This document shows positions 50,516-60,450 of a DNA stretch of 64,000 bases, one piece after another. The position numbers and the translations under genes were made by a program. The stretch spans positions 1 to 64,000 of the forward strand of contig JADJVD010000003.1 of assembly GCA_016716745.1 (NCBI GenBank). Reading direction: 5' to 3'. Source of the stretch: Hyphomicrobiales bacterium. GTDB lineage: Bacteria; Pseudomonadota; Alphaproteobacteria; Rhizobiales; Beijerinckiaceae. The notes under the pieces were generated by a model. That model saw nothing but the letters and a program-made list of their open reading frames with translations. It did no database searches and was not told where the DNA came from. Within the stretch, counting starts at the first letter, position 1. Every line of letters starts with the position of its first letter.

Positions 50516-51613
50516 ATGCTCGACCATCTCGACGCCGACTTTCGCCCGCCCGAGACGCGTTGGACGCGTGAGGCGCTGGCGAAGATCGCGGCCGACTACA
50601 ACCGCTCGGCCGACACCCACCTGATCCGGCTCGACCTGCCCTGCCTGACCGGGATCGACCTTTATCTCAAGGACGAGTCGACCCATCCCTCCGGCAGTCT
50701 GAAGCACCGGCTCGCGCGCTCGCTCTTCCTCTACGGCCTGTGCAACGGCTGGATCCGGGAGGGACGGCCGGTGATCGAGGCCTCGTCCGGCTCCACCGCG
50801 ATCTCGGAGGCCTATTTCGCCCGCCTCATCGGCGTGCCCTTCATCGCCGTCGTCCCGGCCGGCACGGCGCCCGAGAAACTGCGCCAGATCGAGTTCTACG
50901 GCGGGCGCTGCCATCCGGTCGCGCCGGGCGATCTCTATGGCGAGGCCGAGCGGCTCGCCCGCGATCTCGGCGGCCACTATGTCGACCAGTTCACCTACGC
51001 CGAGCGGGCGACGGACTGGCGCGGCAACAACAACATCGCCGAATCGATCTTCGCGCAGATGGAGAAGGAGCGGCACGCCATTCCGAGCTGGATCGTCGTC
51101 AGCGCCGGCACGGGCGGCGGCGCCTCCACCATCGGCCGCTACATCCGCTACCGCACGGATCTTTGCGGCCGCACGCGGCTGTGCGTGGTCGATCCCGAGA
51201 ACTCGGTGTTCTACGACGCCTGGAAGACCGGCGACCGCAGCCTGCGCATTTCGGCCTCCTCGCGCATCGAGGGCATCGGCCGGCCGCGCTGCGAGCCCTC
51301 CTTCATGCCCGATGTGATCGACGCGATGATCAAGGCGCCGGACGCCGCCTCGCTGGCCGCCATCCGCTGGCTCGAAACCGTGCTCGGGCGCAAATGCGGC
51401 GGCTCGACCGGCACCAACCTCGTCGGCGCGGCGGCGCTGGCGGCCGACATGATCGAGAAGGGCGAGACGGGCTCCATCGTCACGCTGATCTGCGATCCGG
51501 GCGAGCGCTACCTGCAAAGCTATTACGACGACCGCTGGATCGCCGAGCGCGGCTACGATCTGAAGCCGTGGATCGCGCGGTTCGAGGCCTTCGCGCAGAA
51601 GGGATGCTGGTGA
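50516..51613 (+). CDS. PLP-dependent cysteine synthase/desulfhydrase family protein (Cds1-like)
   Basis: This 365-residue fold type II PLP enzyme has the Schiff-base Lys in HPSGSLKHRLARSLF, the PLP phosphate and substrate loop EASSGSTAISEAYFARLIG, and a glycine-rich SAGTGGGASTIGRYIR. The N-terminus (LDHLDADFRPPETRW, then YNRSADTHLIRL) and SLKHRLARSLF resemble mycobacterial Cds1, a cysteine desulfhydrase producing H2S and pyruvate, more than CysK; this is from memory of the family. The ATG at 50516 has GGAGAG before it. Its stop overlaps the ATG of a MOSC-domain gene (TGATG), linking it to sulfur transfer or detoxification. It diverges from clpB. Confidence 0.82.
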   Translation: MLDHLDADFRPPETRWTREALAKIAADYNRSADTHLIRLDLPCLTGIDLYLKDESTHPSGSLKHRLARSLFLYGLCNGWIREGRPVIEASSGSTAISEAYFARLIGVPFIAVVPAGTAPEKLRQIEFYGGRCHPVAPGDLYGEAERLARDLGGHYVDQFTYAERATDWRGNNNIAESIFAQMEKERHAIPSWIVVSAGTGGGASTIGRYIRYRTDLCGRTRLCVVDPENSVFYDAWKTGDRSLRISASSRIEGIGRPRCEPSFMPDVIDAMIKAPDAASLAAIRWLETVLGRKCGGSTGTNLVGAAALAADMIEKGETGSIVTLICDPGERYLQSYYDDRWIAERGYDLKPWIARFEAFAQKGCW

Positions 51614-52383
51614 TGCGCGTCGCCGCTCTGTGGCGCTATCCGGTGAAGGGGCTCTCCGGCGAGCCGCTCGCCGGGGCGGCGTTGACGAAGGGAGACTATT
51701 TCCCGGGCGACCGGCTGTTCGCCATCGAGAACGGGCCGACGGGCTTCGACCCGGCGGCGCCGGTCCGGGCGCCGAAAATCGGCTTTCTGATGCTGATGCG
51801 CAACGAGCGCCTCGCGCAGCTTGCGACGCGCTACGACGAAGCGACCGCCGCGCTGACCGTGGCGCAGGGCGGCCGCGAGGTCGCGCGCGGCGACCTGACG
51901 ACGACGCAGGGGCGGGCGGCGCTCGCCGATTTCTTCGCCGGCCATATGGGCCCCGAGATGCGCGGGCCGGCGGCCGTGCTGGCCGCGCCGGCGGGGTTCC
52001 GCTTCACCGACTCGCGCTCCGGCTTCGTCTCGCTGATCAACCGCGCCAGCGTCGAGGATCTTTCCCGCCGGCTCGGCCGGCCGGTCGATCCGCTGCGCTT
52101 TCGCGGCAATGTGCTGATCGAGGGGCTGGCGCCCTGGGCGGAGTTCGATCTCGTCGGCCAGACCCTCGCCGTCGGCGGCGCGCGCCTCGTCGTCACCAAG
52201 CGGATCGAGCGCTGCGCGGCGACCAATGTCGACCCGGCGACCGGCGCGCGCGACATGCAGATTCCGCATGCGCTCGAGACCTTCTACGGCCACACCGATT
52301 GCGGGGTTTACGCGCGGGTCGAGACGGGCGGCCGCATCGCCCCCGGCGACGCAGTGGCGGCGGCCGAGCCGGCCCGGTTCTGA
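51613..52383 (+). CDS. MOSC domain-containing protein
   Basis: This 256-residue protein begins with a MOSC N-terminal beta-barrel (RVAALWRYPVKGLSGEPL, then GDRLFAIENG) followed by the MOSC domain. The latter carries the conserved Cys in KRIERCAATNVDPATG, the residue that handles sulfur or Moco in molybdenum cofactor sulfurases and mARC-type amidoxime reductases. It is shorter than Moco sulfurase and has no NifS-like domain; the adjacent PLP enzyme may be the sulfur-handling partner. The ATG at 51613 overlaps the previous stop; GTG 51610 and ATG 51604 are in-frame alternatives. Confidence 0.88.
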   Translation: MRVAALWRYPVKGLSGEPLAGAALTKGDYFPGDRLFAIENGPTGFDPAAPVRAPKIGFLMLMRNERLAQLATRYDEATAALTVAQGGREVARGDLTTTQGRAALADFFAGHMGPEMRGPAAVLAAPAGFRFTDSRSGFVSLINRASVEDLSRRLGRPVDPLRFRGNVLIEGLAPWAEFDLVGQTLAVGGARLVVTKRIERCAATNVDPATGARDMQIPHALETFYGHTDCGVYARVETGGRIAPGDAVAAAEPARF

Positions 52384-52387
52384 CGCC

Positions 52388-52993
52388 TCAGGCCCGGCCG
52401 ATCAGGTCGATCACGGCGGACGGGCCGGAATGGCCGGCGCCCTCGGACAGCACGGTCTCGTAGGCGCGGATCTCGCGGCTGGCGAGCCAGGCGAATTCCC
52501 GCTCAAGCAATTCGCGCGTGTAGAGCTGCGCCGGATCGCGCGGGCCGCCCGTGCCGTGGGCGATCTGGTCGGGCGTGTAGCCTTCGAGCAGGAGCAGCCC
52601 GCCGGGCTTCAGCGCGCGGCGCACCCCGGCCCATTTGCGGGCGCGCAGATCGGGCGTCGAGAACTGGGTGAAGATGTCGATCACGACGTCGAAGGCGGCC
52701 GGCGGATAGTCCCAGTCGTGCGCATCGGCGCGCACGAGGTCGAGGCCGACGCCGCGCCGGGCGGCGAGCGCGCGCGCCTTGGCCTGCGCGCTGGGCGAGA
52801 AGTCGGTCGAGACGACGTCGAGCCCCCGCTCGGCCAGAAACACCCCGTTGCGGCCTTCGCCGTCGGCGACCGCCAGCGCCCGTCCGGCGCGCGGCAGCAA
52901 ATCGCGATGGGCGACGAGGAAGGCGCTCGGCGCCTCGCCGAACACATAGTCGACGCCGGAAAAGCGGGTCTCCCAGCGCTCGAACTCGCTCAT
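52388..52993 (-). CDS. Class I SAM-dependent methyltransferase
   Basis: A 201-residue protein with a Rossmann-like methyltransferase core: motif I RALAVADGEGRNGVFLAE (G-x-G-x-x-G variant, E-G-R-N), acidic motif II VVSTDFSPSAQAKARALA, motif III LVRADAHDWDYPP, then VVIDIFTQF and ALKPGGLLLLEGY. The start MSEFERWETRFSG resembles tellurite-resistance TehB-like and thiopurine-type methyltransferases in which D-R-W-N/E-x-R is conserved. Substrate unknown. GGGAG precedes the ATG. It ends 4 bp from the MOSC gene. Confidence 0.82.
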   Translation of the reverse strand: MSEFERWETRFSGVDYVFGEAPSAFLVAHRDLLPRAGRALAVADGEGRNGVFLAERGLDVVSTDFSPSAQAKARALAARRGVGLDLVRADAHDWDYPPAAFDVVIDIFTQFSTPDLRARKWAGVRRALKPGGLLLLEGYTPDQIAHGTGGPRDPAQLYTRELLEREFAWLASREIRAYETVLSEGAGHSGPSAVIDLIGRA

Positions 52994-53015
52994 GTCCGGC
53001 TCCCGGGCGGAGGGC

Positions 53016-53092
53016 TGGCGGTCCCGACAGGATTCGAACCTGTGACCTTCGGTTTAGGAAACCGCTGCTCTATCCTGCTGAGCTACGGAACC
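53016..53092 (-). tRNA. tRNA-Arg, anticodon CCT
   Basis: On the minus strand the acceptor stem GGTTCCG pairs with CGGGACC, followed by discriminator G and an encoded CCA. The D arm TAGCTCAGCAGGATAGAGC, the TTCCTAA anticodon loop (anticodon CCT complement at 53056-53058) and the T arm with GGTTCGAATCC are all standard. It reads the rare arginine codon AGG. One weak pair (G-A) tops the anticodon stem. Confidence 0.93.
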
Positions 53093-53126
53093 GCGCGGGC
53101 GTGAGCTTTAATCAGTGAACGGGGCG

Positions 53127-53930
53127 ATGGGAAGGCGTTTCGCGAGGGCCGGGCTGGCGCTGGCGGTCGGGCTCGCCGCGCCGGTCCGCGCGCCCGCGCA
53201 GGACGGCGAGGGCTGCGCCCCGGCGGGCGGCGCGCCGGAGCGCATCGTCGCGGTGACGGATCGGCTCGAGTTCCGCCTCGCCGACGGGCGGCTCGTGCGC
53301 TCGCCGGGCCTTGCCGCCGCGCCGGCCGATTTCCTCGGCTCGCCGGCGGGCGAGGCGGCGCGGCGGGCGCTGGCGCAGGCGGCCGAGGGGCGGGCGGCGC
53401 TGGTCGAGCCGCTCGGCGGGCCGGACCGCTGGGGCCGGGCGCCGTCGCGGCTGTTCTTTCTCGACGAGCGCGCGCCGGCGGAGGCGGGCGAACTGGCGCT
53501 CTCGCTCGGCGCGGCGCGGCTCGGCGACGCGGGGGAGGCCGGGCGCTGCGGACCGGCGTTGCGGAAAGCCGAGGCGGCGGCGCGGGCGGCCGGGCTTGGC
53601 CTGTGGTCCGATCCATATTATGCCGTTCTGGACGCCGGAGACGGCGCGGGGCTGGCGATGCGCGACGGCCAGTTCGTTCTCGTCGAGGGCGTGGTTCGAC
53701 GCGTCGGAACCGGGCGGGTGCGCGTCTATCTCGATTTCGGTCCACGGCGGGACGATTTTTCGGTCACGATCTTGAAGCGCAGGGCACCCTCCTTTCAGGC
53801 GTCGGGCCTGACCCTCGCGGCGCTCGCCGGGCGCCGGGTGCGGGTGCGCGGCGTCGTCGAGGCCGGGCCGGGTCCGCGCATGGAGATCGCGGGACCGGGC
53901 GCGCTCGAACTCATCGGGGCGCCGCCTTGA
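53127..53930 (+). CDS. Exported thermonuclease (SNase)-like protein, degenerate active site
   Basis: This 267-residue protein begins with a signal peptide (MGRRFARAGLALAVGLAAPV, cleavage near APAQDGEG). It has the layout of the exported thermonuclease-like proteins of Hyphomicrobiales: the beta-barrel DGRLVRSPGLAAAPADF, then PDRWGRAPSRLFFLD and ARAAGLGLWSDPYYAVLDA. The SNase catalytic triad (Arg, Glu, Arg in R-x-x-x-I-D-A-P-E and later) is not preserved, so nuclease activity is doubtful. A C-terminal OB-like part (FVLVEGVVRRVGTGRVRVYL) follows. It may bind rather than cut. The ATG at 53127 is preferred to GTG 53115. It is overlapped by the M48 gene (TTGA). Confidence 0.7.
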   Translation: MGRRFARAGLALAVGLAAPVRAPAQDGEGCAPAGGAPERIVAVTDRLEFRLADGRLVRSPGLAAAPADFLGSPAGEAARRALAQAAEGRAALVEPLGGPDRWGRAPSRLFFLDERAPAEAGELALSLGAARLGDAGEAGRCGPALRKAEAAARAAGLGLWSDPYYAVLDAGDGAGLAMRDGQFVLVEGVVRRVGTGRVRVYLDFGPRRDDFSVTILKRRAPSFQASGLTLAALAGRRVRVRGVVEAGPGPRMEIAGPGALELIGAPP

Positions 53931-55411
53931 CCGCGCCCCGCCTGCGCGCCGCAGGTCGCCTCCCCACACGCCCGCTCGCCGCGAGCCTTCTCGTCGCGAT
54001 CGCGCTCGCCGGCTGCGCCAGCCTGCCGGAGCCGCCGCAGACGACCGCGCCGGTGCAGGTGGCGGCCCCGACGACGACCGGCGTCGAAACGGCGGAGGCG
54101 CGCGAGCATCAGCGCCTCGTCGCGCTGTTCGGCGGCGAATATCGCGCGCCCAAGGCGGAGAGCCTGCTCAACGGCGTGCTGGCGCGGCTCGCGCCGGTCA
54201 GCGAGACGCCGGGCGAGCCCTACAAGGTCACGATCCTCAATTCGCCCGTGGTCAACGCCTTCGCGCTGCCGACCGGCAACATCTATGTGACGCGCGGCCT
54301 GCTGGCGCTCGCCAACGACACCTCGGAAGTCGCCGCCGTGATGGCGCACGAAATCGCGCATGTGTCGCTGCGCCATGCGGCGGCGCGCGCCGAGCTCGAA
54401 CGTCGCTCGCAGATCGTCGGCCGCGTCGTCTCCGAGGTGCTGGAAAAGCCGCAGGAGGGCAAGGTGGTCGAGGCGCGGGCGCGGCTGACGCTCGCCAGCT
54501 TCTCCCGCCAGCAGGAGCTCGACGCCGACAAAATCGGCGTGCGCAACGTCGCGGCGGCGGGATTCGATCCCTACGGCGCGACCCGCTTCCTGAACGCGCT
54601 CGGCCGCTCCAGTTCGCTGCGCGCCTCGGCGCTCGGGCAGTCCGGCTCGTCGGACAAGCCGGACATTCTGGCCTCGCATCCCTCGACGCCGGACCGCGTC
54701 GCCGCGGCGCAGGCGGCGGCCCGGCAGATCGGCGCGCCGGGCTTCGGCGAGGCGGGACGGGCCGCCTATCTGTCGGCGATCGACGGCGTCGCCTATGGCG
54801 ACGATCCGGGCGAGGGCGTGGTGCGCGGGCGCCGGTTCGTGCATCCCCGGCTCGGCTTCGCCTTCATCGCGCCGGACGGCTTCGTGCTGGAGAACGGCGC
54901 CAAGGCGCTGCTCGGCATCGCCGGCGGCGGGGCCGAGGCGCTGAGGCTCGACAGCGTGCGCGTGCCGGCCTCGACGCCGCTCGAGACCTATCTCGGGTCC
55001 GGCTGGATCGAGGGGCTGAAGGCCGGGTCGATCGAAACCTCGACGATCAACGGGCTGCCGGCGGCGATCGCAGTGGCGCAGGGGCGGGAATGGATGTTCC
55101 GTCTGGCCGCCATCCGATTCGGCACGGACGTCTACCGGATCATCTTCGCCACCCGCGCGCTGACGGCGGAGGCCGACGGGCGCTTCCGCACGGCGATCCA
55201 GACCTTCCGCCGCATGCCGCAGGACGAGGCGAACGCGGTGAAGGCCCTGCGGCTCACTCTGGCGGTCGCGGAGGGCGGGGCGAGCGCGGAGTCGCTGTCG
55301 CGGCGCATGGCGGGGACCGATCGCCCGCTCGATCTCTTCCTGCTGCTCAACGGCCTCGACCGCGGCGCCGCGCTGGCGCCGGGCGAGCGCTACAAGATCG
55401 TCGTCGAGTGA
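53927..55411 (+). CDS. M48 family zinc metalloprotease lipoprotein (BepA-like)
   Basis: This 494-residue periplasmic protease has a lipoprotein signal ending LVAIALAGCAS (lipid Cys near residue 30), anchoring it to a membrane. The catalytic zinc site is AVMAHEIAHVSLRH (HEIAH 141-145) with the third ligand Glu in QQELDADKIG (E197). The region ending HPSTPDRVAAAQ is the family's substrate-side His. The C-terminal 220 residues replace the TPR repeats of E. coli BepA with another domain. A TTG start at 53927 overlapping the upstream stop (TTGA) gives the signal peptide at the right place; no ATG does so. Role is probably turnover of misassembled outer-membrane proteins. Confidence 0.87.
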   Translation: MTAPRLRAAGRLPTRPLAASLLVAIALAGCASLPEPPQTTAPVQVAAPTTTGVETAEAREHQRLVALFGGEYRAPKAESLLNGVLARLAPVSETPGEPYKVTILNSPVVNAFALPTGNIYVTRGLLALANDTSEVAAVMAHEIAHVSLRHAAARAELERRSQIVGRVVSEVLEKPQEGKVVEARARLTLASFSRQQELDADKIGVRNVAAAGFDPYGATRFLNALGRSSSLRASALGQSGSSDKPDILASHPSTPDRVAAAQAAARQIGAPGFGEAGRAAYLSAIDGVAYGDDPGEGVVRGRRFVHPRLGFAFIAPDGFVLENGAKALLGIAGGGAEALRLDSVRVPASTPLETYLGSGWIEGLKAGSIETSTINGLPAAIAVAQGREWMFRLAAIRFGTDVYRIIFATRALTAEADGRFRTAIQTFRRMPQDEANAVKALRLTLAVAEGGASAESLSRRMAGTDRPLDLFLLLNGLDRGAALAPGERYKIVVE

Positions 55412-55620
55412 CGCACACGGATTTGTGACGTTCCCCGCGCCCGGCGCTTGCCTAGTCTTACCCCGCGCGACTCGCCTCGAAAGCTCTCGCCGCGCGGGAA
55501 CCCGAACGCGGTCGCCGCGTTGGCCCTTTTGACGAGGGCCGCGACGAGCGCCGCCGGTGACGTTGTCACAGCGCAACGGCGCGCAGGGTGGTTCTCTCGA
55601 CGACGTCACAGGAGGCCGGG

Positions 55621-56496
<876 letters not shown>

Positions 56497-56523
56497 CGGT
56501 CCCAGCAACCGGACCATCGGATC

Positions 56524-58908
56524 GTGCGTTTTCGGGCGGCCCTCGCCGGCTTCATCGCTTTGCTTTGCCTGTTTGTCTCGGCGGCCTTCGCACAGCCGAC
56601 CGACGATGCGCGCGCCAAGCTCGACGCGGCGCGCCAGACGATCGACCGAATCGAGGCGATGCTGACGCGCGAGTCGCTTGGCGAGGCGGAGCTGGCGCGC
56701 GGGCGCGTCGATCTCGATCAGGCGGCCGCCAGCGTCGTCGAGGTCGTGGCGGCGTTGCAGCCGCGCTACGACTCGGCCAAGGCGCGGCTCGAACAGCTCG
56801 GCCCCGCGCCGGGCGACAAGGCGTCCCCCGAAAGCCCGGCGGCGGCGGCGGAGCGACAGACGGCGACGCAAACCTTCAACGACATCGACGCGCTGGTGAA
56901 GCGGGCGCGGCTGCTCGCCGTGCAGGCCGATCAGGCGAGTTCCGAGATCGTCTCGAAACGGCGCGCCAATTTCGCCAACGCGGTGCTGGCGCGCAGCTCC
57001 AGCATCCTGTCGCCATGGCTGTGGCGCGACGTGGCGCTCGATCTGCCGCGCGACTGGGCGGCGATGCGCACGCTCGGCTCGGACTGGCTCGAATCGATCT
57101 CGACGCAGCGCGGCGCGCTCGGCGTCGCCCTGCTGTTCGCCTATTTCGCCGCGCTCGCGCTGCTCTACGCGCCGCTGCGGCGGCTGGTGGAGCGCGTGCT
57201 GCATCGCTCCTCGCACGGCGACGATCCGACCGATCTGCATCGCGCCGTGCTGGCGCTGTGGACACTCGTCGTCATGGCGACGCTGCCGATGGCGGCGGTG
57301 GTCGGAGGTCTGACCATCGTCGACTATTTCGGCCTCGCGCCGGCGCGCTTTTCGCCGCTGCTCGTCGCGCTCGGGGACGGCGTGGCGCGCGTGGCGGCGA
57401 CGGCCGGCATGGCCTGGGGCGTGCTCGCGCCCGGCCAGCCGAAATGGCGACTGTTCGATCTGTCGGAGCCGGTGGCCGAGCGCATCATCGCGCTCGCCGT
57501 CAACGTCGCGCTCGTCATCTCGGCGACACGCATTCTGGAGGCGTCGCTGGACGTGGTCAGCGCCTCGCTGGTGACGACCGTCGCCGTGCGCGGCGTCGGC
57601 TCTCTCGTCGTCGCCGCGCTGCTGGTGCGCGGCCTCAACGACATCATGCGCCGGCGCGAGGCGAGCGGCGACGATCGTTACGCCGCGCTGCGCGTCCTCG
57701 CGTGGATCGCCGCCGTCCTCATCGCCGCCAGCGCCATCGCCGGCTTCGTGGCGCTGTCGTCCTTCCTGGTGTCGCAGCTCGCCTGGCTCGTCGGCGTCGT
57801 CTCGCTCGCCATCGTGCTGACCAAGCTGACGCGCTTCGGCGTCGACGCGATGTTCGAGCCGGATCGGCCGGTCGGGCGCATGCTGACGGCGAGCGTCGGC
57901 CTCAAGCGCGAATCGCTCGAGCAGATCGCGGTCGTCATCTCCGGCGCGCTGACGATGCTGGTGATCGTCGTCGCCGCGCTGCTCCTGCTGGCGCGCTGGG
58001 GCATCGAATCGCAGGATCTCTATTCCTACGTTTCGGCGGCCTTCTTCGGCGTGAAGGTCGGCGACGTCACCATCTCGCTGTCGGCGGTGATCAGCGCGCT
58101 GGCGTTGCTCGTCATCGGCCTCGCCGTCACAAAGGCGATCCAGAGCTGGCTCGATTCGCGTTTCCTGCCGGCGACGCATCTCGACACCGGCTTGCGCAAC
58201 GCCATTCGCACGAGCTTCGGCTATGTCGGCGTGTTCGCGGCGATCGCGCTGGCGCTGTCCTATCTCGGCCTCGGGCTCGACCGGCTGGCGCTGGTCGCCG
58301 GCGCGCTGTCGGTCGGCATCGGCTTCGGCCTGCAATCGGTCGTCAGCAATTTCGTCTCGGGCCTCATCCTGTTGTGGGAGCGCGCGATCCGCGTCGGCGA
58401 CTGGATCGTGGTGGGGACCGATCAGGGCTACGTCCGGCGCATCAACGTGCGCTCGACCGAGATCGAGACGTTCGACCGCGCGCTCGTCGTCATGCCGAAT
58501 TCGAATCTGATCACAGGCGTCGTCACCAACTGGGTGCGCGGCGACCGCATCGGCCGGGTGAAGATTCCGGTCGGCGTCAGCTACGGGGCCGATCCCGAGC
58601 AGGTGCGCGATCTGCTGATCGCGGCGGCGAAGGAGCATGAATCGGTGCTGAAGATCCCCGCGCCGAACGTGCTGTTCACCTCGTTCGGCGATTCGGCCCT
58701 GATGTTCGAACTCGTCTGTTTCGTCGAGGACGTGGAGGCGGCGGGCCGCGTCAAGAGCGACCTGCATTTCTCGATCTTCAAGGCGATGCGCGAGAACGCG
58801 GTCGAGATTCCGTTCCCGCAGCGCGACATGAACATCCGCGGCGTCGACCGTCTCGTCGAGGCGCTGTCGGCCGGCAAGTCCGCGCCCGAGCCCAAAGGCG
58901 CGGGCTGA
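56524..58908 (+). CDS. Mechanosensitive ion channel protein (MscS family, DUF3772)
   Basis: This 794-residue channel has a signal peptide (MRFRAALAGFIALLCLFVSA, cleavage at AFAQP), a periplasmic coiled-coil (about 28-165, DUF3772) and around eleven hydrophobic segments. The MscS core follows. The pore helix runs through YLGLGLDRLALVAGALSVGIG, then the family signature FGLQSVVSNFVSGLILLWERAIRVGDWI, and the cytoplasmic beta domain (MPNSNLITGVVTNW) with the vestibule. It resembles MscK-like larger channels. GTG start; the gene follows rpoH2 by 28 bp, so the channel may belong to the same stress regulon. Confidence 0.9.
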   Translation: MRFRAALAGFIALLCLFVSAAFAQPTDDARAKLDAARQTIDRIEAMLTRESLGEAELARGRVDLDQAAASVVEVVAALQPRYDSAKARLEQLGPAPGDKASPESPAAAAERQTATQTFNDIDALVKRARLLAVQADQASSEIVSKRRANFANAVLARSSSILSPWLWRDVALDLPRDWAAMRTLGSDWLESISTQRGALGVALLFAYFAALALLYAPLRRLVERVLHRSSHGDDPTDLHRAVLALWTLVVMATLPMAAVVGGLTIVDYFGLAPARFSPLLVALGDGVARVAATAGMAWGVLAPGQPKWRLFDLSEPVAERIIALAVNVALVISATRILEASLDVVSASLVTTVAVRGVGSLVVAALLVRGLNDIMRRREASGDDRYAALRVLAWIAAVLIAASAIAGFVALSSFLVSQLAWLVGVVSLAIVLTKLTRFGVDAMFEPDRPVGRMLTASVGLKRESLEQIAVVISGALTMLVIVVAALLLLARWGIESQDLYSYVSAAFFGVKVGDVTISLSAVISALALLVIGLAVTKAIQSWLDSRFLPATHLDTGLRNAIRTSFGYVGVFAAIALALSYLGLGLDRLALVAGALSVGIGFGLQSVVSNFVSGLILLWERAIRVGDWIVVGTDQGYVRRINVRSTEIETFDRALVVMPNSNLITGVVTNWVRGDRIGRVKIPVGVSYGADPEQVRDLLIAAAKEHESVLKIPAPNVLFTSFGDSALMFELVCFVEDVEAAGRVKSDLHFSIFKAMRENAVEIPFPQRDMNIRGVDRLVEALSAGKSAPEPKGAG

Positions 58909-58924
58909 GGGGCGCGGGCCGAGG

Positions 58925-59656
58925 CTATTCGGCCGCCGCGCGCGCCGCGCCGATCTCGCCGGCCAGCCAGCGCCGCAGATAGCCGCGAAGCCAGCGCCCC
59001 ACCGCCGCGTCGTGGCGATACCAGCCCTCCAGATGCTCGTGGCGCGGCCGCGCGCCCGGCAGGGCCAGACGCTCATGGGCGCGCACCGTCCATCGGCACA
59101 TCATCGCGTAGGTGACTTCCGGGTGGAATTGCAGGCCGACCGCGGCCGTGCCGACGCCGATCGCCTGCACCGGAAAATCGCCGTCGCTCTCGGCCAGCAG
59201 GCGCGCGCCGGCGGGCGTGTCGAAGCCTTCGCGATGCCAATGATAAACGGTGCGCGGCGCGTCGGCCCCGAGCTCGGCCTCGCCGGCGGCGGTGGCGCGC
59301 AGATCGTAATAGCCGATCTCGGCGCGGCCCTGATCGTGCGCGTAGACGCGCGCGCCGAGATGGCGCGCCAGCATCTGCGCGCCGAGGCAGATGCCGAGAA
59401 ACGGACTGCCCTCGGCGAGCGGCGTCGCGATCCAGTCGATCTCGGCCTTCACGTAGTCGTCGGGATCGTTGGCGCTCATCGGCCCGCCGAAGATCACGGC
59501 GCCGGCGTGGTCGCGCATCGTGGCGGGCAGCGGGTCGCCGTAGCGCGGGCGACGAATGTCGAGGCTCGCGCCAAGTTCGACGAGCAGGCGGCCGACGCGG
59601 CCGGGCGTGGAATGCTCCTGATGCAGCACGATCAGGACGGTCGGCGCGCGGCTCAT
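58925..59656 (-). CDS. Class I glutamine amidotransferase-like protein
   Basis: This 243-residue protein has the triad of class I glutamine amidotransferases: the nucleophile in FLGICLGAQMLARHLG (Cys 90), and the His-Glu pair in VGLQFHPEVTYAMM. The oxyanion region is VIFGGPMSANDPDDY. It is a stand-alone, GMP-synthase-like amidotransferase of the type used for ammonia supply in amide-forming or polyamine-catabolic reactions; the partner synthase is not adjacent. The ATG at 59656 overlaps the SDR stop (ATGA), giving an SDR-amidotransferase pair. Confidence 0.87.
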   Translation of the reverse strand: MSRAPTVLIVLHQEHSTPGRVGRLLVELGASLDIRRPRYGDPLPATMRDHAGAVIFGGPMSANDPDDYVKAEIDWIATPLAEGSPFLGICLGAQMLARHLGARVYAHDQGRAEIGYYDLRATAAGEAELGADAPRTVYHWHREGFDTPAGARLLAESDGDFPVQAIGVGTAAVGLQFHPEVTYAMMCRWTVRAHERLALPGARPRHEHLEGWYRHDAAVGRWLRGYLRRWLAGEIGAARAAAE

Positions 59657-60450
59657 TTCGACGTCGTCCTCGCTGCGCCGCGCGCGGCCTGCAGGCGGGC
59701 GACGATCGGCAGCAGCAGCGCGCGCGGCGTCGCCGGGGCGAGGCGCGTCATCGCGGCGTTGAGCAGACCCGGCGTCGCGCGGCGCTTGCCGGCGAGCATC
59801 GCCTTCACGCCCGCCTCGGCGACCGGGCGCGGCGCGGCGGCGCCGAGCAGGCGCACGAAGGCCGGCGCGACGCCGGCGCGCGCCCAGAAGCCGGTGGCCA
59901 CGGGCCCGGGGCACAGAGCGGTGACGCCGACGCCCTTGCCGGCAAGCTCCTGATGCAACGCCTCGCTGAACGACAGGACATAGGCCTTGCTGGCGTAATA
60001 GACCGCCATGCCGGGGCCCGGCATGAAAGCGGCGACCGAGGCGACGTTGAGAATGCGTCCGCGCGCGGCCACGAGTTGCGGCGCAAGGCGCAGCGTCAGT
60101 TCGGTCAGAGCGCGGATGTTGAGGTCGATGACGCCGAGCTGCCCGGCCAGATCGAGCGAGGCCGCCTCGCCGATCAGGCCATAGCCGGCGTTGTTGACGA
60201 GGCCGTCGACGCCGACATCCGCAAGCGACGCGACCAGCGCGGCGCAGGCGTCGGGGGCGGCCAGATCGAGCGCGCGCACGAGGGGGCGGGGCCGGCCCGC
60301 GGCGGCGATCTCGTCGGCGAGCGATTCGAGCAGCCGCTCGTTGCGGGCGACGAGGACGAGGTCGCGGCCGGCGCGGGCGAGGGCCAGCGCGATCTCGCGG
60401 CCCAGTCCGAGCGAGGCGCCGGTGACGAGCGTGACGGGCCGCCCGCTCAT
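59653..60450 (-). CDS. Short-chain dehydrogenase/reductase
   Basis: This 265-residue classical SDR has the cofactor motif LVTGASLGLGREIALALARAG, NNAG in GVDGLVNNAGYGLIG, the catalytic Ser in ILNVASVAAFMPG and Y-x-x-x-K in YYASKAYVLSF. After the beta-1 strand VARNE suggests NADP preference. The long C-terminal tail (about 215-265) is variable. Substrate unknown. It overlaps the TerB gene upstream (ATGA) and the amidotransferase gene downstream, so all three may be co-translated. Confidence 0.88.
   Translation of the reverse strand: MSGRPVTLVTGASLGLGREIALALARAGRDLVLVARNERLLESLADEIAAAGRPRPLVRALDLAAPDACAALVASLADVGVDGLVNNAGYGLIGEAASLDLAGQLGVIDLNIRALTELTLRLAPQLVAARGRILNVASVAAFMPGPGMAVYYASKAYVLSFSEALHQELAGKGVGVTALCPGPVATGFWARAGVAPAFVRLLGAAAPRPVAEAGVKAMLAGKRRATPGLLNAAMTRLAPATPRALLLPIVARLQAARGAARTTSK

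Noticed and set aside
55557..55569. GTGAC-GTT-GTCAC palindrome before rpoH2
   Set aside because: Short and perfect but unsupported by any known operator of RpoH2 regulators; could be chance in such sequence.
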